From positions 992,001 through 1,056,000 of the forward strand of contig NZ_AP024525.1 in NCBI RefSeq assembly GCF_020886775.1: a DNA stretch of 64,000 nt. The letters run 5' to 3'. Both the position numbers and the translations under genes were made by a program. Below, piece after piece: positions 17,147-24,953 of this stretch. The number at the start of each line of letters is the position of its first letter. Within the stretch, counting starts at the first letter, position 1. The notes beneath the pieces are model-generated. The model was not told where the DNA came from and did not search any database. It saw nothing but the letters and a program-made list of their open reading frames with translations. The stretch is from Sinomonas cyclohexanicum (GTDB lineage Bacteria; Actinomycetota; Actinomycetes; Actinomycetales; Micrococcaceae).

Positions 17147-18277
17147 ATGAGCTACCAGACCGTCGACTCGTCGCGGACCCCGCCGGTGCGCATCGGACTC
17201 ATCGGCGCCGGCTGGATGGGGGCGTTCCACGCCCGCAGCCTCGCACAGAGGATCCCGGGCGCGACGCTCGCGGTGATCGCCGACCCCGCTGTCGAGGCCG
17301 CCACGAAGCTCGCGGCAGAGCTCGGCGTCGAGAGGGTCACCGCGGAGGCGGCCGACCTCTTCGCGGACCCCGAGATCGACGCAGTCGTCATCGCCGGCCC
17401 CATCCGGTTCCACGCGCCGCTCTCGATCGCCGCCGTCCGCGCGGGCAAGCACGTGTTCTGCGAGAAGCCCGGTTCGACGACGCTCGAGGAGCTCGGAGAG
17501 GTCGAGGCCGCGGTCGCCGAGGCGGGCGTGCACTGGCAGATTGGCTTCAACCGCCGCTATGCCGCCGATTTCCTCGCCGCGCGCCGTGACCTCGCCGCCG
17601 GCACCGTCGGCACGCCCCAGCTGCTGCGCTCCCTCACGCGGGACCCGGGCACCGGCTCGATCCCGAACGCCGCCCGCGTCCCGCAGTGGACCATGTTCCT
17701 CGAAACGCTCATCCACGACTTCGACGCCCTCAACTGGATGAACCCCGGCGCCGAACCGCTCACCGTCCACGTCCTCGCGGATGCCCTCGTGGAGCCCTCG
17801 TTCAAGCCCGCGGGCTTCATCGACACGGCGGTCGCCACGATCCGGTACAGCAACGGAGCCATCGCCGTTGCCGAGGCCAGCTTCTCCGCGCTCTACGGCT
17901 ACGACGTGCGCGGGGAGACCTTCGGCTCGGCCGGGATGGTCCAGGCTGGTCGTCCGACGGAGACCGCAGCCCGCCGCTACACAGCCGCGGGCCTGGGGGC
18001 CGAGACCCCGCGTTTGAACATCGAGCTCTTCGCCGATGCCTACCGCGACGAGCTCGCCGACTTCGCTGTCCACGTCGCCGCGCGTCGGGACGGCGCGGAG
18101 TCGCCCGACCACGGCGTGCCGCTCACGCCAGGCCTCGCCGACGCGAGGCGAGCACTCGCCGTCGCCCGCGCGTGCATTGAGTCGGTGCAGAGCGGGGCGC
18201 CGGCCGACGTGGTCGGTTCGGGGGTCGACGCCGCGCAGGAAGGCGCGCAGGCCGTCGCCGGGGCGGTGACGCCGTGA
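17147..18277 (+). CDS. Gfo/Idh/MocA dehydrogenase, inositol 2-dehydrogenase-like
   Basis: A 376-residue NAD(P)-dependent oxidoreductase: Rossmann motif RIGLIGAGWMGAFHARSL (about residues 16-33), CEKPGSTTLEEL (about 105-116), WQIGFNRRYAADFLAAR and ETLIHDFDALNWM with the conserved His-Asp. The substitution of Gly for Leu after CEKP is a small departure from the paralogs. The start follows GGGAGGACCCC. It overlaps the next isomerase gene by 4 bp (GTGA), making a two-gene operon under the CTAGATCGATCTAG operators. Confidence 0.88.
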   Translation: MSYQTVDSSRTPPVRIGLIGAGWMGAFHARSLAQRIPGATLAVIADPAVEAATKLAAELGVERVTAEAADLFADPEIDAVVIAGPIRFHAPLSIAAVRAGKHVFCEKPGSTTLEELGEVEAAVAEAGVHWQIGFNRRYAADFLAARRDLAAGTVGTPQLLRSLTRDPGTGSIPNAARVPQWTMFLETLIHDFDALNWMNPGAEPLTVHVLADALVEPSFKPAGFIDTAVATIRYSNGAIAVAEASFSALYGYDVRGETFGSAGMVQAGRPTETAARRYTAAGLGAETPRLNIELFADAYRDELADFAVHVAARRDGAESPDHGVPLTPGLADARRALAVARACIESVQSGAPADVVGSGVDAAQEGAQAVAGAVTP

Positions 18278-19041
18278 GGCTCGCCGTCTGTGCCGAGATG
18301 GTCTTCACGGACCTGCCGTTCGCCGAGCGGGTCCGGCGGATCCACGAGGCCGGGTTCGACGTCGAGATGTGGGACTCCCGCACCAAGGACATCGCGGAGC
18401 TCAAGGCCACCGGTGCCCGCTTCTCGTCGATGACGGGCTATGTGTCCGGGTCACTCGTGGAGCCGGACACCGCCGACCATGTGGTGAGCACCGCGGAAGG
18501 CCTCATCCCCACGGCACTCCAGCTCGGCGTCGAACGCCTCGTGGTGCACCCAGCCGAGCTCGTGGACGGGCAGGCCGCGCGGCCCCACTGGCGCTCGGAC
18601 GGGGCCATGTGGTTCACCGCCGCGAAGGCGCTCGAGCGGCTCGGCGAGCTCGGTGCGAGGCACGGCCTCACGTTCTGCCTCGAGAACCTCAACACCGTCC
18701 TCGATCACCCGGGCATCCCGCTCGCGCGGGCCAAGGACACGCTCGCGCTCGTGAAGGCGGTGGACCACCCGAACGTGAGGCTCATGCTCGACCTCTACCA
18801 TGCCCAGATCGGGGAGGGGAACCTCATCGCACTCGTGCGCGAGGCCCTGCCGTGGATCGGCGAGATCCAGGTCGCGGACGTGCCCGGCCGCTGCGAGCCA
18901 GGCACGGGTGAGATCAACTACGCGGCCGTGCACCGCGCGCTCGCGGGGGCCGGATATGACGGGACGGTCGGGATGGAGGCCTACGCCGCCGCTGATCCGG
19001 ACGACGCCCTGAAGGCCTTCGGGACGGCGTTCGGGCGATAG
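18274..19041 (+). CDS. Hydroxypyruvate isomerase-like TIM-barrel protein
   Basis: A 255-residue xylose-isomerase-like TIM-barrel protein resembling Hyi/OtnI: MRLAVCAEMVFTDLPFAERV, HEAGFDVEMWD, FCLENLNT (metal-ligand Glu), VRLMLDLYHAQIGEGNLI, IGEIQVADVPGRCEPGTGEI and VGMEAYA. Length and motifs fit hydroxypyruvate or 2-oxo-sugar isomerases closely. GTG start coupled to the upstream dehydrogenase. A role in converting the dehydrogenase product is inferred. Confidence 0.85.
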   Translation: MRLAVCAEMVFTDLPFAERVRRIHEAGFDVEMWDSRTKDIAELKATGARFSSMTGYVSGSLVEPDTADHVVSTAEGLIPTALQLGVERLVVHPAELVDGQAARPHWRSDGAMWFTAAKALERLGELGARHGLTFCLENLNTVLDHPGIPLARAKDTLALVKAVDHPNVRLMLDLYHAQIGEGNLIALVREALPWIGEIQVADVPGRCEPGTGEINYAAVHRALAGAGYDGTVGMEAYAAADPDDALKAFGTAFGR

Positions 19042-19043
19042 GC

Positions 19044-19119
19044 GCACCAAACGGCACAACTCGGCCCGCTACGGGGCCGGATCCGGCCAATACGGGACCT
19101 GAGTTGTGCAGTTCGGTGC
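19044..19119. terminator. Imperfect 19-bp hairpin
   Basis: 19044-19062 pairs with 19101-19119 at 17 of 19 positions. The 38-base loop contains a further GGCC-rich dyad. It lies directly after the isomerase stop. Confidence 0.5.
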
Positions 19120-19182
19120 ACCACTCCCACGTCTGAGGGCCGGGCGGTCGACCCGGCCCGCGGTGGGTGGAAGACTGGCGGC

Positions 19183-19758
19183 ATGACCCTGCACATCACA
19201 GGCGACGCCGACGCCGACCGCCTGCTCACCGAGGATCCCCTCGCGCTGCTGATCGGGATGCTCCTGGACCAACAGGTCCCCATGGAGACCGCGTTCGCGG
19301 GTCCGCTCAAGATCGCGGACCGGGCCGGCACCCTCGACGCGGCCGCCCTCGCGCACATGAACCCCGACGAGTTCGCGGCGCTGTTCAAGGAGACCCCCGC
19401 CGTGCACCGCTTCCCCGGCTCGATGGCGGCCCGGGTGCAGGCGCTGTGCGCGGCGGTCGAGGGGGAGTGGGGCGACGACGCGTCGGCGATCTGGACCCGG
19501 GGCGGCCCGGACGGGGCCGAGACGCTCAAGCGGCTCAAGAAGCTCCCGGGATTCGGCGAGCAGAAGGCAAAGATCTTCCTTGCGCTGCTCGGCAAGCAGT
19601 ACGGCTACGAGGGCGCCGGCTGGCGGGAGGCCTGCGCCCCGTACGGCGAGGAGGGCTCGTACCGCAGCGTGGCGGACATCGTCTCGCCGGAGTCGCTCGG
19701 GAAGGTCCGTGAACACAAGCGGGCCATGAAGGCGGCGGCGAAGGCGAAGTCCTCGTAG
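19183..19758 (+). CDS. HhH-GPD-type DNA base-excision family protein
   Basis: A 191-residue protein resembling small HhH-GPD glycosylase-like proteins of actinobacteria. LIGMLLDQQVPMETAF is the typical opening helix, and LPGFGEQKAKIFLALL (about residues 121-136) is the helix-hairpin-helix that contacts DNA. It lacks the usual C-terminal iron-sulfur cluster cysteines and an obvious catalytic Asp after the hairpin, so glycosylase activity is uncertain. It is a monocistronic gene, convergent with the permease across a hairpin. Confidence 0.75.
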   Translation: MTLHITGDADADRLLTEDPLALLIGMLLDQQVPMETAFAGPLKIADRAGTLDAAALAHMNPDEFAALFKETPAVHRFPGSMAARVQALCAAVEGEWGDDASAIWTRGGPDGAETLKRLKKLPGFGEQKAKIFLALLGKQYGYEGAGWREACAPYGEEGSYRSVADIVSPESLGKVREHKRAMKAAAKAKSS

Positions 19759-19795
19759 GACGCGCCCCACCTCGGCCCACCCTCCCGGGCCACGG

Positions 19796-19835
19796 CCCGG
19801 CGCACGACGGCGGCCACGGGCCGTCGTGCGCCGGG
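19796..19835. terminator. 16-bp perfect hairpin between convergent genes
   Basis: 19796-19811 pairs exactly with 19820-19835 around an 8-base loop. The left arm carries a dispersed 12-mer copy (19801-19812). Confidence 0.65.
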
Positions 19836-19841
19836 CTCGCC

Positions 19842-21314
19842 TCAGGCTCCGGCCGCCCTGGGCGGCGCGTCGTGGTCCGCGTGGCGGGGGCTGGCCGGGT
19901 TGAGGAGCGAGTGCCTCCGGGAGTAGCCGAAGTAGATCGCGAGGCCGATCACGAGCCACACCGCGAACCGGACCCACGTCTCCCACGGCAGGGAGATGAT
20001 GAGCCACAGCGAGAACAGGACGCCGACTGCCGGGACCACGGGCATCCACGGCGTCCTGAACGAGCGGGGGATCTCGGGACTGCGGTAGCGCAGCACGATC
20101 ACGGCCAGGCACACCACCACGAAGGCCGAGAGGATGCCGATGTTCGTCAGCTCCGCGACGGTGTTGATGGGCAGGACCCCGGCCAGGAGCGCGGAGCCGA
20201 TCCCCACGATCCAGGTGACGCGGGTGGGGACGTGGCGCTTCGGGTCGGTCTTGGCGAACCACTTGGGGAGCAGGCCGTCGCGGCTCATGGAGAACCACAC
20301 GCGGGTCACGCCGAGCATGAACGTGAGCATCACCGTGAGGATCGAGATGATCGCGCCCACGGCAATGACGTCCGCGACCCCGCCGAGCCCCACGGAGGCG
20401 AAGGCGGTCGCGAAGCCGGACTTGGGGTCGATCTCCGTGTAGTTCTGCATGCCCGTGAGCACGAGGGTCGCGAGGACATAGAGGACCATCGCGATGATGA
20501 GCGAGTAGATGATCGCCTTGGGCATGTGCTTGGTGGCGTCCCGTGACTCCTCGGCAGCGGTGCTCATGGCGTCGTAGCCGAACACGGCGAAGAAGACCGT
20601 GGCGGCGCCCGTCATGACGCCGCCGAACCCGAACGGGAAGTACGGATGGTAGTTGGCGCTGTTGATGTGGAAGACGCCGAGCACCACGATGACCACCACG
20701 AGCAGGACCTTCAGCGCCACGATGAACAGCTCGAAGCGGCCGGTGCTCTGGATGCCGCGCGTGAGGATCCACGCCGTGAGGAGGCAGAGGACGATCGCGA
20801 AGAGGTCGATGACGTGGCCGTCTCCGGTGCCGGGGGCGCCGAGCATCCACGCGGGCAGGTCGATCCCGAGCTCCCCGACGAGGAACCCGAAGTACCCGGA
20901 GATGCCGATTGCGACGACGGCGACGATCGCCGTGTACTCGAGCAGGAGGTCCCACCCGATGAACCATCCGACCACCTCGCCGAGGGACGCGTAGCCGTAC
21001 GTGTACGCCGAGCCGGCCTTGGGGATCATGCCGGCGAACTCGGCATAGGAGAGCGCGGCCGCGGCGCTCGCGACACCGGCGATGAGGAACGAGATCAGCA
21101 CGGCCGGGCCCGCGGTCTGGTGGGCCACCGCACCGGCGAGCGAGAAGATGCCCGCGCCGATGATGCCGCCGACGCCGATCGCGGTCAGCTGCCAGAGCCC
21201 CAGGGACTTGGACAGGTGGCCGATGCCCTGCTCCTCCTCGATCTCTCCGATCGGCTTGCGACGGAGTATGGACTGGTTCGCCTGGCTCGATCCCGACCGG
21301 TTCGATTCCGACAT
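19842..21314 (-). CDS. APC-family cationic amino acid permease
   Basis: A 490-residue transporter with about 12 membrane helices. GVGGIIGAGIFSLAG (about residues 48-62) is the APC substrate-binding loop of helix 1, and GYDAMSTAAEESRDATKHMPKAI is the helix 6 to cytoplasmic-loop motif typical of the cationic amino acid (CAT/YfnA) subgroup. The N-terminal tail with GEIEEEQGIGHLSKSLGLW is also typical. It should import basic or neutral amino acids by proton symport; the exact substrate is not visible. It is monocistronic. Confidence 0.87.
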   Translation of the reverse strand: MSESNRSGSSQANQSILRRKPIGEIEEEQGIGHLSKSLGLWQLTAIGVGGIIGAGIFSLAGAVAHQTAGPAVLISFLIAGVASAAAALSYAEFAGMIPKAGSAYTYGYASLGEVVGWFIGWDLLLEYTAIVAVVAIGISGYFGFLVGELGIDLPAWMLGAPGTGDGHVIDLFAIVLCLLTAWILTRGIQSTGRFELFIVALKVLLVVVIVVLGVFHINSANYHPYFPFGFGGVMTGAATVFFAVFGYDAMSTAAEESRDATKHMPKAIIYSLIIAMVLYVLATLVLTGMQNYTEIDPKSGFATAFASVGLGGVADVIAVGAIISILTVMLTFMLGVTRVWFSMSRDGLLPKWFAKTDPKRHVPTRVTWIVGIGSALLAGVLPINTVAELTNIGILSAFVVVCLAVIVLRYRSPEIPRSFRTPWMPVVPAVGVLFSLWLIISLPWETWVRFAVWLVIGLAIYFGYSRRHSLLNPASPRHADHDAPPRAAGA

Positions 21315-21410
21315 CGCGACCCTCCTCTTCGCGTGCTGTGGTGCTCGACCCTCCGCACGCTACTCCGGGTTCTGGGGCACGTCAGCGGTTGGCTGCGCGA
21401 TCCGGTCGGT

Positions 21411-22472
21411 TCACGATGTCCGGCCCACGGCGTCGGGCGGCGGCGCCGTGCTGGTGCGCACCTTGAGCTCGGGCTCGAGGAGCACGACGGCGGGGGGAGC
21501 CGCCGCGCTCCCCGTTCCCTCCTCCGTCTGCGCCGGGCCTGCCGCGCGGGGCCGTGGCCCACGGCCGACGCGCTCCGCGAGGAGCCGCGCCGCTACCCGT
21601 CCCGCCTCGCGGCTTGCGTTGTCCACGCTCGTGAGGCCGACGGCCCGCAGCCTCGAGGCCGGCGTGTCGTCGTAGCCCGCGAGCGAGAGGTCCCCGGGGA
21701 CGCGGAGCCTGAGCTCCTCTGCCGCGGAGAGCGCACCGAAGGCGGCCATGTCGTTGACGGCGAACAGCGCCGTCGGCCGAGGACCTGTGCTGAGCGCGGC
21801 CAGGGCGGCCCGCCGGCCCGCCTCCTCGGTCAGGCCTGCCGGGACGGTGACTGCCTCGAGTCCGGCGAGTCGGGACTCGTCTTCGAATCCGGCCCGACGC
21901 GCCTCGCCCACGGCCGTGCCGGGGGCCGAGAGGTGCGCGATCCTGCGGTGCCCCAGCGCGGCGAGGTGGCGGACCACGCGGCGGGCGCCCTCGGCGTCGT
22001 CATTCGTCACCACGGAGGCGCCGGCAATCTGGGCGCTCGCGGCGCCGACCTGGACCACGGGGACGGTGCCGTGCTCGGGGAGGGCGACCGCGCCGTCGAG
22101 GGTCCCGACGAGGATCAGGCCCTCGACGCGCAGCTCGAGGAACCGCTCCGCGAGTGCCGCGCCCTCAAGCCGCCAGTCGCCCAGCAGCGGGCTGAGCCCA
22201 GCCTCGTGGAGGCCCTCCGAGAGCCCCTCGACGGCCGGGACGAACCAGGGGTTGCGGAGGTCGTCGAGGATGAGGCCCACGATCCCGCTGCGCGCCGAGC
22301 CCATGGCCCGCGCTGCGGCGTTGGGGCGGTAGCCGAGCTCCGCCGCGGCCGCGAGGACGGCCTGCCGCTTGGCGTCGCTCACGTAGCCGGTGCCGCGCAG
22401 GGCCAGCGACGCCGCGGATTTCGAGACACCTGCCCGCGCGGCGACGTCCAAGATCGTGACCGACTTCGCCAT
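21411..22472 (-). CDS. LacI-family transcriptional regulator
   Basis: A 353-residue LacI-type protein: HTH VTILDVAARAGVSKSAASLALRG, hinge YRPNAAARAMGSARSGIVGLIL, effector motifs GHRRIAHLSAPG and LAGYDDTPASRLRAVGLTSVD. ATG 22472 follows GGAGG at 6 bp, although the frame is open to 22973. About 20 extra Ala/Pro/Gly-rich residues are inserted near the C-terminus compared with the other two LacI proteins. It diverges from the dehydrogenase at 22600; its probable operator GGAACGTTCC also occurs before the dehydrogenase at 6565, so it may control both. Confidence 0.88.
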   Translation of the reverse strand: MAKSVTILDVAARAGVSKSAASLALRGTGYVSDAKRQAVLAAAAELGYRPNAAARAMGSARSGIVGLILDDLRNPWFVPAVEGLSEGLHEAGLSPLLGDWRLEGAALAERFLELRVEGLILVGTLDGAVALPEHGTVPVVQVGAASAQIAGASVVTNDDAEGARRVVRHLAALGHRRIAHLSAPGTAVGEARRAGFEDESRLAGLEAVTVPAGLTEEAGRRAALAALSTGPRPTALFAVNDMAAFGALSAAEELRLRVPGDLSLAGYDDTPASRLRAVGLTSVDNASREAGRVAARLLAERVGRGPRPRAAGPAQTEEGTGSAAAPPAVVLLEPELKVRTSTAPPPDAVGRTS

Positions 22473-22497
22473 CCGGCACCTCCATCTGGTCGACGAC

Positions 22498-22567
22498 TTG
22501 TCAGGACAAACCTTGACCGGAAGTCCCGGTCCTGTGCATACTCTAGTGCAGGATATTGGAACGTTCC
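22498..22567 (+). promoter_or_regulatory. GntR-type motif, promoter and LacI operator
   Basis: TTGTCAGGACAAA (22498-22510) is a variant of the shared motif. TTGACC (22513-22518) and CATACT (22537-22542), 18 bp apart, form a plausible promoter. GGAACGTTCC (22558-22567) is a 10-bp palindrome in the same ATATTGGAACGTTCC context as 6528-6542. Confidence 0.6.
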
Positions 22568-22599
22568 CATAGGCGTTCCGGAGCGACGAAGGAGTGTCC

Positions 22600-23658
22600 A
22601 TGGCGCAGCCCGCCACGCCCATCAGAACAGTGACTCTCGGCCTCGTAGGAGTCGGCCGGATCGGAGTCATGCACGCGAGGAACATCGCCGCCCTCGTCCC
22701 GGCGTTCGCCAAGCGTGGGATCGACCTGCGCCTCGCGCTCACGGACGTCGCCGAGGAGCACGCGCGCGGCGTGGCCGCGGAGGTCGGGGCCGAGTTCGTG
22801 CCTGGCGGGGCTCCCGGTCTGATCGGCCACGGCGTCGACGGGCTCGTCATCGCCACCGGCACGCAGACCCACCCCGAGCTCATCCGGGCCGGCGTCGACG
22901 CCGGCATCCCGGTGTTCTGCGAGAAGCCGGTCGCCGGGTCCGTGGCGGACTCGCTGCCGATCCTCGCGTACATCGCGGAGAAGGGCGGAACCGTGCAGAT
23001 CGGCCACCAGCGCCGCTTCGACGCCGGCTACCTCGAGGCCAAGCGGAGCTTCGACGCCGGCGAGATCGGCTGGATCCACTCCCTCCGCGCCATGACGGGG
23101 GACATGTTCCCGCCCTCGATCGAGTTCCTCGCGACCTCGGGTGGCCTCTTCCGTGACTGCTCGGTCCACGACTTCGACATCCTCCGGTGGCTCACGGGCG
23201 GCGAGATCGTGGAGGTCTATGCGCGTGGCTCCAACAACGGCGACCCGGCCATCGGGGAGGTCGGCGACGTCGACACGGCGCTCGCCGTCGTGACCTTCGA
23301 CGACGGGACGGTCGGCACCGTGTCCGCGACCCGCTACAACGGCGCCGGCCACGACGTCCGCCTCGAGGTCCAGGGTTCGAAGTCCTCGGTGATGGTGGGC
23401 CTGGACGAGAAGACCGCGCTCCGGTCCACGGAGCCGGACGTGGCCTTCCCCGCGGGCGAAACGCACAAGACGTTCGCCGAGCGCTTCGACGCCGCCTACC
23501 GGGCCGAGCTCGGCGCGTTCGTCGAGCTCGTGCTGGGCGAGCGCGAGAACCCCTGCACTCCCGAGGACGCGGTCGCGGCCTCCCGCGTGGCCGACGCCGC
23601 GCAGGAGTCCCTCGAGACCGGAGCCCCGGTGCGGATCGAGGTCCCGGCACGCGCCTGA
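22600..23658 (+). CDS. iolG: Inositol 2-dehydrogenase-like Gfo/Idh/MocA protein
   Basis: A 352-residue oxidoreductase and the closest of the five paralogs to classic IolG (myo-inositol to scyllo-inosose with NAD). It has LGLVGVGRIGVMHARNIAAL, FCEKPVAGSVADSL (about residues 106-119), VQIGHQRRFDAGYLEAKR and the catalytic-type FRDCSVHDFDILRWLTG (Asp-His). ATG 22600 is chosen over GTG 22594 because GAAGGAG then has proper spacing. Its promoter carries both the GntR-type motif and a LacI palindrome, consistent with inositol-responsive control. Confidence 0.88.
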   Translation: MAQPATPIRTVTLGLVGVGRIGVMHARNIAALVPAFAKRGIDLRLALTDVAEEHARGVAAEVGAEFVPGGAPGLIGHGVDGLVIATGTQTHPELIRAGVDAGIPVFCEKPVAGSVADSLPILAYIAEKGGTVQIGHQRRFDAGYLEAKRSFDAGEIGWIHSLRAMTGDMFPPSIEFLATSGGLFRDCSVHDFDILRWLTGGEIVEVYARGSNNGDPAIGEVGDVDTALAVVTFDDGTVGTVSATRYNGAGHDVRLEVQGSKSSVMVGLDEKTALRSTEPDVAFPAGETHKTFAERFDAAYRAELGAFVELVLGERENPCTPEDAVAASRVADAAQESLETGAPVRIEVPARA

Positions 23659-23678
23659 CCTCCGGATACCCTGACCCC

Positions 23679-24803
23679 ATGAACGCCACGCCCGCCCTGA
23701 GCCCGATGCCCCGAACGCTCGAGGTGGAGTCGCTCGAGCACTTCGATGCGCTCGTGGCCCGCGCCCAGGGCACCATGGCCGGGTGGCACGTGCAGTCCGT
23801 GGACCTCACCGAGCGCTCGGCCGTGCTCAAGTCCCTCGATCCCTCAGGCGCGATGTTCCTCGGCTGCCTCCTCCAGGAAGGCATGGAACAGTCCCTGCGG
23901 GCCCGTGGCGGGCTCGTGTTCCCCATCATCCCGGGCCTTCCGTTCGACCCCTACCGGCCCACCCTCTACACCGGGCCGGAGCTCTATGCGGGCGTTGAGG
24001 CGCGGCCCTACGAGCAGACCCCGGACGCGCTCATCTACGCGTGGACCAAGCGGCAGGGGCCTGCAGGCGTCGAGTCCGCAATCAGCGTGGCCCTGCACGA
24101 CCATCACATTGGCGAAGCCCTCCACGACACCCTCGTGGGGCCCCTCGCGGGCCGCAGGATCGTGGGCGTGATGGGCGGCCACGCGGCCCGGCGGGGAACC
24201 CCTGCGTACGACGACGCCGCCCGCCTCGGGCGCGGGATCGCCGCGGCGGGGCATGTGGTCGCCACCGGCGGGGGCCCGGGGGCGATGGAGGCGGCGAACC
24301 TCGGGGCCTACCTGTCGGGCTTCGGTGAAAGGGACCTGGCGGCGGCGCTGCGGCAGATCGCCGTCGTGCCCGGGTTCCGTCCGTCGGTGAGCGCGTGGGC
24401 GCGCGCGGCGCTCGCGGTCCTCGGCAGGTTCCCGGGCGGCACCGAGAACTTGGGGGTGCCCACGTGGTTCTACGGGCACGAGCCTCCGAACATGTTCGCG
24501 ACGCACATCGCGAAGTACTTTGCGAATTCCGTGCGGGAGGCCGTGCTGCTGGAGAAGTGCACCGGCGGCGTCGTGTTCCTCCCGGGCGCGGCGGGCACCG
24601 TCCAGGAGGTGTTCCAGGACGCGTGCGAGAACTACTACGGCGCCGCGGAGGCCATCACCCCGATGGTGCTGGTGGGGGTGCGGCGGTGGACCGAGGAGCT
24701 CCCGGCGTGGCCCCTGCTCAAGAGCCTCGCGGAGGGGCGGGGGATGGCGGGCAGGCTGCATCTGGTCGACTCGGTCGAGGAGGCCGTCGCGGCCCTCGAC
24801 TGA
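23679..24803 (+). CDS. LOG-family / Rossmann nucleotide-binding protein
   Basis: A 374-residue protein with LOG-family (lysine decarboxylase-like) signatures in its C-terminal half: GVMGGHAARRGTPAYDDAARLG, ATGGGPGAMEAANLGAYLSG and VFLPGAAGTVQEVFQDA, the last matching PGGxGTxxE with Ala for the second Gly. LOG proteins release cytokinin bases from riboside monophosphates; this long form with about 150 extra N-terminal residues is uncharacterised and the true reaction is unknown. ATG 23679 has no clear ribosome site. It follows the dehydrogenase by 20 bp and may be co-transcribed, without an evident pathway link. Confidence 0.75.
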   Translation: MNATPALSPMPRTLEVESLEHFDALVARAQGTMAGWHVQSVDLTERSAVLKSLDPSGAMFLGCLLQEGMEQSLRARGGLVFPIIPGLPFDPYRPTLYTGPELYAGVEARPYEQTPDALIYAWTKRQGPAGVESAISVALHDHHIGEALHDTLVGPLAGRRIVGVMGGHAARRGTPAYDDAARLGRGIAAAGHVVATGGGPGAMEAANLGAYLSGFGERDLAAALRQIAVVPGFRPSVSAWARAALAVLGRFPGGTENLGVPTWFYGHEPPNMFATHIAKYFANSVREAVLLEKCTGGVVFLPGAAGTVQEVFQDACENYYGAAEAITPMVLVGVRRWTEELPAWPLLKSLAEGRGMAGRLHLVDSVEEAVAALD

Positions 24804-24858
24804 CCCCGGGACGCAGGGAAGTGACCCATCAAGCGGGAAGTGACCCCTCAAGCGGGAA

Positions 24859-24893
24859 GTGACCCCGGGTTGGGATGTCCAACCCGGGGTCAC
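24859..24893. terminator. 15-bp perfect hairpin in nested repeats
   Basis: GTGACCCCGGGTTGG (24859-24873) pairs exactly with 24879-24893. Outer copies of GAAGTGACCCCTCAA-like sequence on the left and its complement on the right (24902-24919) make a larger nested structure between two convergent genes. Confidence 0.6.
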
Positions 24894-24953
24894 CTCGCTG
24901 TGTCGAGGGGTCACTTCCCTGCGTTGAGGAGTCACCTCCGTGCCGCCGAGGAG

